Below, piece after piece: positions 44,198 through 52,774 of a stretch of 64,000 nucleotides of DNA. Both the position numbers and the translations under genes were made by a program. The stretch covers positions 320,400-384,399 of the forward strand of contig NZ_QJOW01000003.1 in the NCBI RefSeq assembly GCF_009184545.1, written 5' to 3'. Below the pieces are notes generated by a model that searched no databases, had not been told where the DNA came from, and saw only the letters and a list, made by a program, of their open reading frames with translations. The number at the start of each line of letters is the position of its first letter. The first letter of the stretch is position 1. Source of the DNA: Halosegnis rubeus (GTDB lineage Archaea; Halobacteriota; Halobacteria; Halobacteriales; Haloarculaceae).

Positions 44198-44965
44198 ATG
44201 TCTGCCTCTCGGCTCGCTGCGGTCCGTATGAACGAGCGCGTCGTCGCGACCGTCGCCGTCCTGTCGTTGACCGTCGGCGCAATCGTGTTCGGGGAACTCG
44301 CATTTGTACTCGGTGACGTGGCGGCGGCGGCCGCCAATATTGAGCTCACGTCGCTCCGGACGACGCTGCTCTCGCTGGTCGCTCTCCAAGGTGTCGGCTT
44401 CATCGGCGGCGGGCTGGCGTATCTCTACTGGCGTGGCGCGCCGACCGTCCCGATTGCGTTCCCGTCGCTGAATCAGTGGGGACTCGTCCTCGTGGGCTGG
44501 GTCGGGATGCTCGCGGCGAACATCGTCACCGGTATCGCCACGCAACTGGCGAACATCCCGATGCCAAACAGCAGCGTCACAGACATCGCGCTCGGCAATC
44601 CGACGGTCATCATCGTCCTGTTCGTCGCCTCCTTCCTCATCATCGGTCCGGGTGAGGATTTCTTCTTCCGCGGCGTCGTGCAGGGGCGGCTCCGTGAGGT
44701 GTTCGGTCCGAAGGCTGCGATTGCGCTCGCGACCGTCATCTTCGGTCTCATCCACGCCACGAACTTCGTCGGCTCTCCGCCCGTCAGCATCGCCGCCACG
44801 GTCGGCCGGCTCATCGTCGTCTCGACGGTGCTCGGCGGGCTCTACGAGTACACCGACAACCTCGCCGTCCCGGTCGCGATTCACTCCGTCTACAACGCCA
44901 CACTGTTCGGACTCTTGTACGTCGCTACCATCTACGGGGTCGAACCGGCGTTCGTGCTGGTGTAG
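44198..44965 (+). CDS. CPBP-family intramembrane metalloprotease
   Basis: A 255-residue membrane protein with about seven helices. The CPBP/Rce1 motif appears as GEDFFFRG (about residues 151-158), with Glu-Asp where most relatives have Glu-Glu, and with FGLIHATN (about 185-192) and HSVYN (about 229-233) supplying the histidine ligands. Members cleave or modify membrane-embedded substrates; some act in bacteriocin immunity or prenyl-protein processing. The Asp variant may still bind metal. A start ten codons later (MNERVV) is possible. Confidence 0.85.
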   Translation: MSASRLAAVRMNERVVATVAVLSLTVGAIVFGELAFVLGDVAAAAANIELTSLRTTLLSLVALQGVGFIGGGLAYLYWRGAPTVPIAFPSLNQWGLVLVGWVGMLAANIVTGIATQLANIPMPNSSVTDIALGNPTVIIVLFVASFLIIGPGEDFFFRGVVQGRLREVFGPKAAIALATVIFGLIHATNFVGSPPVSIAATVGRLIVVSTVLGGLYEYTDNLAVPVAIHSVYNATLFGLLYVATIYGVEPAFVLV

Positions 44966-44980
44966 GTTACAGAGATTCGA

Positions 44981-45017
44981 GGAGAAAGCCCACGACTTCA
45001 GTCGTGGGAGGATGTCA
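44981..45017 (-). mobile_element. orphan IS200/IS605-type right end (TnpB 3'-end hairpin)
   Basis: The sequence gaaagcccacgacttcagtcg continues into tgggaggatgtca and contains the hairpin cccacgact / agtcgtggg (44989-44997 and 45000-45008, two-base loop). This conserved block is what follows TnpB genes in haloarchaeal IS200/IS605 elements and forms the 3' part of the TnpB guide RNA. Here there is no transposase or left end, only the terminal block, so it is a scar. Its last three bases (tca, 45015-45017) serve as the TGA stop of the uracil-DNA glycosylase gene on the minus strand. The orientation given is tentative. Confidence 0.7.
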
Positions 45018-45602
45018 GAGCAGTTCCCGAAGCATACCGACGTACGACTCCCGCGTATGGTCGAGTCGCGACAGCCACACCGCCTGATAGCTCGGATGGA
45101 GCAACGGAATCACGGTTCCGTACGCCGTCTCCCGCGGTTCCAACACCGAATCGAGGAAGCCGTCGAGCGATTCGTCGGCGAGCGCGAACACCGACAGCGT
45201 CGCGTGTTTGCCTGTCGGCAAAATCACGTCGGGGCCGACCGAGCGGAGTTCACGCGCCAGCCACGACCGACAGTGCTCGCGCTCGTCGGCCGTCGGGTCG
45301 CGGTTCCCCTCGGGGTGACACTTGACCGCGTTCGTGTAGTAGGCCGGGTCGGCCCCCGCGTCTGCAATGAGCGCTCGCACCGCCCGCCCGGACGCGCGTG
45401 AGGTGTACGCTTTTCCCGTCAGATTCCCGCCCTGCCAGCGGTCGGCCTCGGGGTCGCCTGCCGCCGGCGCTTCACCCACGACTACGACCTCGGCGTCGGT
45501 CGGGCCGACGCCCCAGACGATGCGCTCGCGAGAGTCACACAGCGCCGGACACCGACGGCAGTCGTCGGCCAGTCGATTCGCCGGGCCGTCGGGGTACGAC
45601 AT
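45015..45602 (-). CDS. uracil-DNA glycosylase (family 4/5 type)
   Basis: A 195-residue DNA repair enzyme that removes uracil from DNA. The Fe-S type cysteine motif CRRCPALC is at about residues 15-22, the catalytic loop reads VVVGEAPAAGDPEADRWQGG (about 39-58), NAVKCHPEGNR follows, and the minor-groove loop LLHPSYQAVW (about 171-180) is present. Start MSYPDGPAN at 45602 is taken, ignoring an upstream in-frame extension. The stop codon lies inside an orphan insertion-element end, so the natural C-terminus may have been altered by a residue or more. Confidence 0.9.
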   Translation of the reverse strand: MSYPDGPANRLADDCRRCPALCDSRERIVWGVGPTDAEVVVVGEAPAAGDPEADRWQGGNLTGKAYTSRASGRAVRALIADAGADPAYYTNAVKCHPEGNRDPTADEREHCRSWLARELRSVGPDVILPTGKHATLSVFALADESLDGFLDSVLEPRETAYGTVIPLLHPSYQAVWLSRLDHTRESYVGMLRELL

Positions 45603-45689
45603 CTCGCTCGGCTTCACGCCCTGCGTTTCGTGTGGAGGGCGCAAACCGTTCCCGGTTCGGCGACCCAGCGTTTCGTGTCCGACCCCGGC

Positions 45690-45905
45690 TCACCGATACC
45701 GCTCCCAGTCGTCGTTCACCAGCGCGACCAGCGCGGCGACGGCGATGAGGAAGCCGACGAGTCGCATCAGGTCTGGGAGCCCGCCCTGATGCAGGGCGAC
45801 GCCCTGTTGAATCGAGGATAGTTGGAAGGCGATGACACCGAGCGCGAGCACGCCGGCGACGAGCCAGCGGCGAATCGACGCGAGCAGTTCGGCTTGGGAG
45901 GGCAT
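45690..45905 (-). CDS. small membrane protein, 71 aa
   Basis: A 71-residue protein with two hydrophobic helices (about 16-34 and 46-63) and short charged ends (MPSQAELLASIRRW, NDDWERYR). The frame is clean and the composition typical of small haloarchaeal membrane proteins. No function is known. It is separated from the glycosylase gene by about 87 bases and divergent from the next small gene. Confidence 0.65.
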   Translation of the reverse strand: MPSQAELLASIRRWLVAGVLALGVIAFQLSSIQQGVALHQGGLPDLMRLVGFLIAVAALVALVNDDWERYR

Positions 45906-46009
45906 ACACGGAATTTGGGTGTGGAGAGCGAGAAGTAGCTACCGACTCAGCGGACGTGGTATTCTGTCGCTCTCAAAAAGACTATAACCGCGTACCGACC
46001 AGCGAGCGT

Positions 46010-46237
46010 ATGACACTGGAAGAGACGCTCGCAGAGACGGCCCCGCTCGCGTTCGACGCGGTGCTCACGCTCGTGCTCACCGTCGTCGGACTGTCGGCGG
46101 AGTTGTCGGGACTCAACAGCCTCGGAGAGAGTACGGCGCTTGCACTCTGGTTCGCGGTGATGGGTGGGGTCACGCTGTACGGCGGGTTGGTTCTCGTCGG
46201 CCGCGACCGGCTGTTGCCGCGAGTGCGCGCGCTCTGA
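46010..46237 (+). CDS. small membrane protein, 75 aa
   Basis: A 75-residue protein with two predicted membrane helices (about 14-33 and 42-63), MTLEETLAETAPLAFD at the start and a basic end (GRDRLLPRVRAL). The ATG is about 28 bases after an AT-rich patch (ctataacc, 45982-45989), supporting this start. No function is recognised. It lies 54 bases upstream of ileS on the same strand and may be co-transcribed with it. Confidence 0.65.
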   Translation: MTLEETLAETAPLAFDAVLTLVLTVVGLSAELSGLNSLGESTALALWFAVMGGVTLYGGLVLVGRDRLLPRVRAL

Positions 46238-46291
46238 CGGGGGCACCTGCGAGACCGATTCGTCTTTGTGGTCGCACCCGCCAGAGGTGGT

Positions 46292-49200
46292 ATGGAACGA
46301 TTCGCCCCGGTCTCCGAGCAGTACGACCCGGACGAGGTTGAGGAGTCGACCTTCGAGTACTGGGCGGAGACGGACGCCTACGAGCGAACCCGGAAACATC
46401 GCCGCGACGGTGAGGACTTCTTCTTCGTGGACGGGCCGCCGTACACCTCCGGTGCTGCCCACATGGGAACGACGTGGAACAAGACGCTGAAAGACGCCTA
46501 CATCCGCTACAAACGAATGCAGGGGTACAACGTCACCGACCGCCCCGGCTACGACATGCACGGGCTTCCCATCGAGACGAAAGTCGAGAGCAAGCTCGGC
46601 TTCGAGAACAAGAAAGACATCGAGGAGTACGGGATGGAGGCGTTCATCGACGCCTGCCAGGAGTTCGCCGACGAGCAGCTCGAGGGACTCCAGGAGGACT
46701 TCAAGTCCTTCGGCGTCTGGATGGACTGGGACTCGCCGTACAAGACCGCCTCGACGGAGTACATGGAGGCGGTGTGGTGGGGGTTCCAGCAGGCCCACGA
46801 GCGCGGGCTGGTCGAGCGCGGCAAACGCTCCATCACGCAGTGTCCCCGGTGTGAGACGGCGATCGCGAAAAACGAGGTCGAGTACCATCAGGTCGAGGAC
46901 CCCTCGATCTACGTGAACTTCCCCCTCGCGGAGCGCGAGGGGTCGCTCGTCGCGTGGACCACGACCCCGTGGACCGTGCCGGCGAACACCTTCATCGCCG
47001 TCGACGAGGACGTGACCTACGCGGCCGTCGAGGCGACGAAGGACGGCGAGACGGAGGTGCTGTACGTCGCCGAGGGCGTCGTCGAAGACGTTCTGAAGAA
47101 GGGTCGGTATCAGGAGTACGACGTGCTGGAGACGCTGCCGGGCGCGGAACTGCTCGGCTGGACGTACGACCACCCGCTCGCCGACGAGGTGGCGGAGTAC
47201 CCCGACTTCGAGGGGAGCGGCGAGGTGTACCACGCCGACTACGTCGAGGTCGACCGCACGGGACTCGTCCACTCCGCGCCCGGTCACGGTCAGGAAGACT
47301 TCGAGCGCGGCGACGAACTCGGATTAGACGTGTACTGTCCGGTCGGCTCCGACGGCGTCTATGATTCGCGCGCCGGCGACTACGCCGGCCAGTTCGTCCG
47401 CGACGCCAACGACGATATCATCGCCGACCTCGACGCGAACGGCTACCTGCTCGCGAGCGAGACGTACACCCACGACTACGGACAGTGTTGGCGGTGTGAC
47501 ACGGACATCATCTTCCTCGCGACCGACCAGTGGTTCATCACCGTCACCGACGTGAAAGACGAGCTGCTCGACAACATCGACGACAGTCACTGGTACCCGC
47601 ACGAGGCGCGAGAAGACCGGTTCAAGAACTTCGTCGAGGAATCGCCCGACTGGAACGTCTCCCGTCAGCGCTACTGGGGGACGCCCATCCCAATCTGGCT
47701 GCCCGAAGACTGGGACGGCGACATGGACGAGGCCGTCATCGTCGGCACGCGCGAGGAGCTGGCAGAGCGAGCCGACCAGGCGGTCGACCCCGCCGACATC
47801 GACCTCCACCGGCCAACCGTCGACGACATCACCATCACCGAAGACGGGACGACCTACGAGCGCGTTCCAGACGTGTTCGACGTGTGGATCGACTCGTCGG
47901 TCGCCTCGTGGGGGACGCTCGATTATCCGGGCAACAGCGAGGCGTTCGACCGGCTGTGGCCCGCCGACCTCATCATGGAGGCCCACGACCAGACGCGCGG
48001 GTGGTTCTGGTCGCAGCTGGGAATGGGTACTGCCGCTCTCGGTGAGGTACCGTACTCGGACGTGTTGATGCACGGCTACGCGAACATGCCCGACGGTCGC
48101 GGCATGTCGAAGTCGAAGAACATCACCGTCGAGCCGGGCGAGGTCATCGAGGAGTACGGCGCGGACCCGATGCGGCTGTTCCTCCTCTCGCGGAACCCGC
48201 AGGGCGAGGATATGCGCTTCTCGTGGGACGAGACCGAGAACATGCAGCGGGACCTGAACATCCTCTGGAACGTGTTCCGGTTCCCGCTCCCGTACATGCG
48301 GATGGACGAGTTCGACCCCGAGGCGGTCGAACTCGCCGACTGCGAACTGGAAGCAGTCGACGAGTGGCTGCTCTCGCGGCTCCAGACGACGGTCGAGGAG
48401 ATGACCGCCGCGTGGGACAGCTACCGACAGGACGAGGCGCTCGACGTACTGTTGGAGTTCCTCGTGGAAGACGTGTCCCGGTTTTATATCCAGGTCGTCC
48501 GCGAGCGGATGTGGGCGGAAGCCGACTCCGACTCGAAGACCGCGGCGTACGCTACGTTCCACCACGTGCTCACGAAGACGGTGACGCTGTTCGCGCCGTT
48601 TGCGCCGCTCGTCGCCGAGCAGATCTACGGGACGCTCACCGGCGAGTCGGGTCACCCGACCGTCCACATGGAAGATTGGCCCGAGTTCGACGAGGCGTGG
48701 TACGAACCGCAGTTGGAGGCGGACATCGAGACCGTGCGCGCCGTGGAGGAGGCCGGCGCGAACGCCCGCCAACAGGCCGGCCGCAAGCTCCGCTGGCCCG
48801 CCACGCGAGTCGTCGTCGCGGCCGACGCCGACGGCGTCGCCGACAGCGTGGACCGCCAGCGCGCGCTCCTGCGCGAGCGGCTCAACGCCCGCGAAATCGA
48901 ACTCGTCGAAGCGACCGAAGACTGGGACGAGCTCGCCTACGGTGCCCGCGCCGACATGTCGGTGCTCGGGCCGGCCTTCGGCGGCGACGCCGGCGAGGTG
49001 ATGGACGCGCTCAACAGCGTCACCGTCGCCCGGAAAGATCTTGACGCGCTCGAGGCCGCGGTCGCCGAGGAACTCGGGCGCGAGGTCGAGTTGACACCGG
49101 AGATGGTCGAGTTCGTCACCGAGACGCCGGAAGGCATCGAGGGGACGGAGTTCCGCGTCGCCGGCGAGTCGGGCGGCGTCGTCTACGTCGACACCGAACT

Positions 49201-49468
49201 CACCGACGACATCGAGGCCGAGGGGTACGCCCGCGAGATCATCCGCCGTGTCCAGGAGGCCCGCAAGGACCTGGATCTCGATATCGACGCGGAGATCCAT
49301 CTCGACATCGCGGTAGCGGACGACCGCATCGCCGACCTCGTGGTCGAGTACCACGACCTCGTGGCCGAGGAGACGCGCGCCACCCTCGCCGACGTGGACG
49401 AAGGCTTCCACGAGGCGTACGACATCGAGGGCGTCGAGGTGACCCTCGGCGTCACGCGAGCGAACTGA
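46292..49468 (+). CDS. ileS: isoleucyl-tRNA synthetase
   Basis: A 1058-residue class I synthetase of the archaeal/eukaryotic IleRS type. The HIGH-like motif is PYTSGAAHMGTTW (about residues 48-60), the editing domain follows (CP1, with WTTTPWTVPANTF), the KMSKS motif is MSKSKN (about 607), and the C-terminal part includes the tRNA-binding helical domain and a long zinc-free tail ending TLGVTRAN. The length is normal for the family. The start MERFAPVSEQYDPDEVE is chosen over a GTG eight codons upstream. Confidence 0.96.
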   Translation: MERFAPVSEQYDPDEVEESTFEYWAETDAYERTRKHRRDGEDFFFVDGPPYTSGAAHMGTTWNKTLKDAYIRYKRMQGYNVTDRPGYDMHGLPIETKVESKLGFENKKDIEEYGMEAFIDACQEFADEQLEGLQEDFKSFGVWMDWDSPYKTASTEYMEAVWWGFQQAHERGLVERGKRSITQCPRCETAIAKNEVEYHQVEDPSIYVNFPLAEREGSLVAWTTTPWTVPANTFIAVDEDVTYAAVEATKDGETEVLYVAEGVVEDVLKKGRYQEYDVLETLPGAELLGWTYDHPLADEVAEYPDFEGSGEVYHADYVEVDRTGLVHSAPGHGQEDFERGDELGLDVYCPVGSDGVYDSRAGDYAGQFVRDANDDIIADLDANGYLLASETYTHDYGQCWRCDTDIIFLATDQWFITVTDVKDELLDNIDDSHWYPHEAREDRFKNFVEESPDWNVSRQRYWGTPIPIWLPEDWDGDMDEAVIVGTREELAERADQAVDPADIDLHRPTVDDITITEDGTTYERVPDVFDVWIDSSVASWGTLDYPGNSEAFDRLWPADLIMEAHDQTRGWFWSQLGMGTAALGEVPYSDVLMHGYANMPDGRGMSKSKNITVEPGEVIEEYGADPMRLFLLSRNPQGEDMRFSWDETENMQRDLNILWNVFRFPLPYMRMDEFDPEAVELADCELEAVDEWLLSRLQTTVEEMTAAWDSYRQDEALDVLLEFLVEDVSRFYIQVVRERMWAEADSDSKTAAYATFHHVLTKTVTLFAPFAPLVAEQIYGTLTGESGHPTVHMEDWPEFDEAWYEPQLEADIETVRAVEEAGANARQQAGRKLRWPATRVVVAADADGVADSVDRQRALLRERLNAREIELVEATEDWDELAYGARADMSVLGPAFGGDAGEVMDALNSVTVARKDLDALEAAVAEELGREVELTPEMVEFVTETPEGIEGTEFRVAGESGGVVYVDTELTDDIEAEGYAREIIRRVQEARKDLDLDIDAEIHLDIAVADDRIADLVVEYHDLVAEETRATLADVDEGFHEAYDIEGVEVTLGVTRAN

Positions 49469-49541
49469 CCCCCACATCCAAGCGTTCGGCGCGCGTTCGT
49501 GACGTATATCACGAGGCTCGCGGCTCGTCGTCGTCTTCGCG

Positions 49542-50957
49542 TTGCTGCTCGCCGTCGCCCCCGCAGTCGGTGCAGCAGTCGGTGCATCGCCCGCGGGCGA
49601 CCGAACACGAGACGACACGATAACGCGGACGTTCACCGCCTCGCTGACGCCCGAGACGCCGGGCCAGGTCGAGATACGGATGGCGTTCGACCTCCCGCCG
49701 GACGTGTCGCAGGTGACGACCCGACTCCCTGACGGGACGACCGTGCGCGGGACGACCGGCTTCGAGCAGACGACGGACGGCTACCGCTCCACGACCGACT
49801 CACCGTCGATACGTTACGCGCTTCCCGTCAACCGGACGGGCACGCGCGGGCACGAGTACGCCGACACCGGCGTGTGGGCCATCGCGCCGACTCCCGGCGC
49901 GGGATTCTCCTACCAGTATCGCGGGAGCGCGCCGACCATCGAGACCAACTACGCAATCGACGGTCCCGGTGTCGTCGGCGAGACGATGCTGTATCTCGGC
50001 GAGCACACGACGTACGAGCGCACGACCGGCGAGACGCGATTCCGCCTCGTCGTGCCCGCCGCCAGCGAGACGCTCGCGAACCCCGAGACGATACTCGACA
50101 CGCTGGGGGCTGGAGCCGATAATCTCGAACTCGGAGACGCTGCCGGCTCACACGTCGCCATCGCTGCGCCGACGAGCGTGCAGTGGGGACCGTCGGGGCT
50201 CGCTCGCGGTTCCGCCGACTTCTGGGTGCGCGCGGACCTCCCCGTCAACGCGGCGAACAACGTCTGGCTCCACGAGTACGTCCACACCCGCCAGCCGACG
50301 GACACCACCGCGGGGATGCGCTGGTCAATCGAGGGGGGCGCAGACTACTACGCCGCACTGGAGACGCTCCGACAGGACCGCATCGACTTTGCCGAGTTTC
50401 AGCAGTTCCTCGGCCGCGCGGCGAGATACGACGGGGCAGTCCTTGCGGAGCCGAACACGTGGTCAGACCTGTTTGTTCCGTACGTGAAAGGGCGGCTCGT
50501 CGCGGGCGAACTCGACCGACAGATTCGGGTCGCCTCCGACGGCTCCGCCACGCTCGCGACGGCGCTGAACAGCATCGACAGGCAGGTGTCGCTGTCGGCA
50601 TTCTACGGCGCAATCGAATCGGCCGGCGACGCGACCGTCCGGGCGAACGCCGAACGGCTCATCGAGACGGCGTCGACGCCGCGAGCGTGGTCCGAATCCC
50701 AACATCGAGCGGCGTTCCAGCAGGGCGTCGAGACTCCGACTGCGACGGCTACAGCGACCCCGACGCCGCCGGCTACTGTGACAGCGACGCCGACCCAGAC
50801 GCCGACCGAGACAGCGACTCGGACACGGACGCCGACGAGTACTGAGACCGCCACCGAGCCAGGGACGACGCGTTCGCCGGGCCAGCCCGGATTCGGTGGT
50901 GCAGTCGCTGTCGGCGCGGTCGTCGGCGCTGGTCTCCTCGCCCGCCGTCAGAAGTAG
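49542..50957 (+). CDS. secreted zinc metalloprotease-like protein with PGF-CTERM anchor
   Basis: 471 residues counted from a TTG at 49542. The reading frame opens just after an in-frame TGA (49500-49502), and codons 49503-49541 would supply the n-region of a normal signal peptide but contain no usual start. A zinc site HEYVH (about residues 242-246) is followed by EGGADYYA as a likely third ligand, the gluzincin layout. A Thr/Pro-rich linker leads to PGFGGAVAVGAVVGAGLLARRQK-like residues: a PGF motif, one hydrophobic helix and a basic tail, the signal for archaeosortase processing and lipid attachment. Surface peptidase likely; the real start is unresolved. Confidence 0.78.
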   Translation: MLLAVAPAVGAAVGASPAGDRTRDDTITRTFTASLTPETPGQVEIRMAFDLPPDVSQVTTRLPDGTTVRGTTGFEQTTDGYRSTTDSPSIRYALPVNRTGTRGHEYADTGVWAIAPTPGAGFSYQYRGSAPTIETNYAIDGPGVVGETMLYLGEHTTYERTTGETRFRLVVPAASETLANPETILDTLGAGADNLELGDAAGSHVAIAAPTSVQWGPSGLARGSADFWVRADLPVNAANNVWLHEYVHTRQPTDTTAGMRWSIEGGADYYAALETLRQDRIDFAEFQQFLGRAARYDGAVLAEPNTWSDLFVPYVKGRLVAGELDRQIRVASDGSATLATALNSIDRQVSLSAFYGAIESAGDATVRANAERLIETASTPRAWSESQHRAAFQQGVETPTATATATPTPPATVTATPTQTPTETATRTRTPTSTETATEPGTTRSPGQPGFGGAVAVGAVVGAGLLARRQK

Positions 50958-51793
50958 TCGGCCAGCGTGGGCGCGACGGAAACGGCACTCGCGGGCCGCT
51001 CGATGGTGTCGGTGCCCCAGACGCCGGCGACGCCGGCGTCGGCCAACTTCGAGCGCGCGTTCGCGGCAAACATCGGGTGGAGACAGGTGACGTACACCTC
51101 GCCCACGTTGCGCTCGTGGAGCTGGCCGACGGCCGCCGACATCGTGGAGCCGGTCGCGACGATATCGTCGACGAGCACGACCGTCCGACCCGCCGGCTCC
51201 GTCCCCGACGGCTCGACGGTCACGTCACCGGTGTCGTACGAACGCGTCTTCTCGAAGTAGTCAGTGCTCCCGTCGCCGTAGGCGTCACACACGGTTTCGG
51301 CCAGCCCGATTGCGCCCTCGTCCGGGGCGAGAAACAGCGGGTCGTCGAGGTCGGGTAGCGGCTCAGCGAGTCGGGGTGCGGCGTCGACAACGTCGAAGGG
51401 TACGTCGAAGAAGTCGCCGATAGCCGGCTCGTGTGGATTCACCGCGACGACGCGGTCCGTGCTCGCCGAGAGGGCGCGCGCGACCGCGCGCGCCGACACC
51501 GGCTCGCCGTCCCGGAACGACTTGTCCTGTCGCGCGTACCCCATGTACGGAAGAACGGTCACAACCTCGTCGAAAGCCTCCCGCGCGAGGTCCTGCAGTT
51601 GGAGCAGTTCGAGGTGTGCCTCGGCGGAAGTCGTTGCGGCGACGATGATAGCGAGGTCGCCGCCCGCCGCTGGCACCCGGAGCTTGAACTCCCCGTCGGC
51701 GAAATGTTCGGTCTCGACGACGGCGAGCGGTTCGTCCAGTTGGTCGGCGAGCGCGGCGGCGAGCGACTGTGAGGCCGACCCCGGCAGTATCAT
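50948..51793 (-). CDS. prs: ribose-phosphate pyrophosphokinase
   Basis: A 281-residue PRPP synthetase. The family signatures are DGE in FADGEFKLRVP (about 32-42), YMGYARQDKSFRDGEP (about 83-98), and the PRPP-binding loop VVLVDDIVATGSTM (about 207-220). The length matches the shorter archaeal class. It makes PRPP for nucleotide, histidine and tryptophan synthesis, and hisI, hisB and hisA follow within 10 kb. The end overlaps the convergent protease gene by 10 bases. Confidence 0.94.
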   Translation of the reverse strand: MILPGSASQSLAAALADQLDEPLAVVETEHFADGEFKLRVPAAGGDLAIIVAATTSAEAHLELLQLQDLAREAFDEVVTVLPYMGYARQDKSFRDGEPVSARAVARALSASTDRVVAVNPHEPAIGDFFDVPFDVVDAAPRLAEPLPDLDDPLFLAPDEGAIGLAETVCDAYGDGSTDYFEKTRSYDTGDVTVEPSGTEPAGRTVVLVDDIVATGSTMSAAVGQLHERNVGEVYVTCLHPMFAANARSKLADAGVAGVWGTDTIERPASAVSVAPTLADYF

Positions 51794-51916
51794 ATCCGAC
51801 CGTGCCGCCCGCTCGCTAACAAGTGTTGTTCTTCGACTCCCGTGTCTCGCTGTTTCGTTCGTTTGCTGCGACCGGTCCAGCGAGTGACAATATCTCGGAA
51901 GCTGCCTGAGCCGCCG

Positions 51917-52693
51917 TTACTCGGTTCGTGCGGTCGGGACGGCAAGCCGGTGCGCGCCGGGAAGCCCGAGGACGCGCGAGCGCCACCCGTCGCCGGCGTC
52001 CGCGAGGAAGGTCCCGTCGGTCGTGATGGCGTAGATACCGTCGGCGGTGAGTGCGGCGTCGGCCACCGCACCTGGGGCGTCGAGGTCGCGCCACTCGCCG
52101 TCGTCGTGGTCGAGCAAACTCCCCGAATCGGTGACGGCGAGCAGTCGGCTCTCGTACGTCGCGACCGCGCGGAAACTCCCCTCGCGAATCTGCTCCCAGT
52201 CGGGGCCCCGATACAGGCCGTCGGCTGTCGCGGCGTACTCGCCGGTCACGTCGCGCACCGAATCCAGTCCACGAGACTCGCCGCCGAAGCCGACGACGCC
52301 CGACTCGGTCGCGACGATACCGTCGCCGATGGCGGTCGCCCCCTCGATTTCTGCGAGGGTGGTCCACGCCTCGTCGTCGTAGCGCGCGAGTCGGCCGTCG
52401 CCGGCGGCCACGATACCATCGGCGAAGCCGACCACGTTCGCCCCCGCGAAGCCGAGCGCTTGGCTCCCGTCGTCGGTGAGCTGTCGGACCTCGTCGGTCG
52501 CAGCGACGACGCGGCCGTCGGCGGTCGCGACGTCCGTCGCCGACTCGCGCACAGCCAGTCCGAACTCCCCCACGAGGTCGCCCGAGACCGAGACGCGGGC
52601 AAGACCGGCATCGGTGGCGACGAAGGCGGGTCGGGCGGAGCCGCCGGCGTAGACGCGTTTCTCCTCCAGCGAGATGTCCTCGTCTGCGCTCAT
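51917..52693 (-). CDS. haloarchaeal beta-propeller-like protein (HVO_0234-type family)
   Basis: A 258-residue acidic protein made of repeated short beta units (VATDAGLARVSVSGD, VVAATDEVRQLTDDG, IVAAGDGRLARYDDE, IVATESGVVGFGGES, YAATADGLYRGPDWE, LLAVTDSGSLLDHDD, IYAITTDGTFLADAG), about seven blades, consistent with a beta-propeller. I recognise it as a haloarchaeal family often found next to prs and glmM. No signal peptide, so it is cytoplasmic. Function unknown. The ATG at 52693 is divergent from glmM. Confidence 0.8.
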   Translation of the reverse strand: MSADEDISLEEKRVYAGGSARPAFVATDAGLARVSVSGDLVGEFGLAVRESATDVATADGRVVAATDEVRQLTDDGSQALGFAGANVVGFADGIVAAGDGRLARYDDEAWTTLAEIEGATAIGDGIVATESGVVGFGGESRGLDSVRDVTGEYAATADGLYRGPDWEQIREGSFRAVATYESRLLAVTDSGSLLDHDDGEWRDLDAPGAVADAALTADGIYAITTDGTFLADAGDGWRSRVLGLPGAHRLAVPTARTE

Positions 52694-52774
52694 ACTCGAC
52701 CTGTCACCGCTGCCGACAAAGCCGTGTCTCTTCGGACCGATACCGACTTTGTCGCGCCCGCGAAAGCAGTCCCC

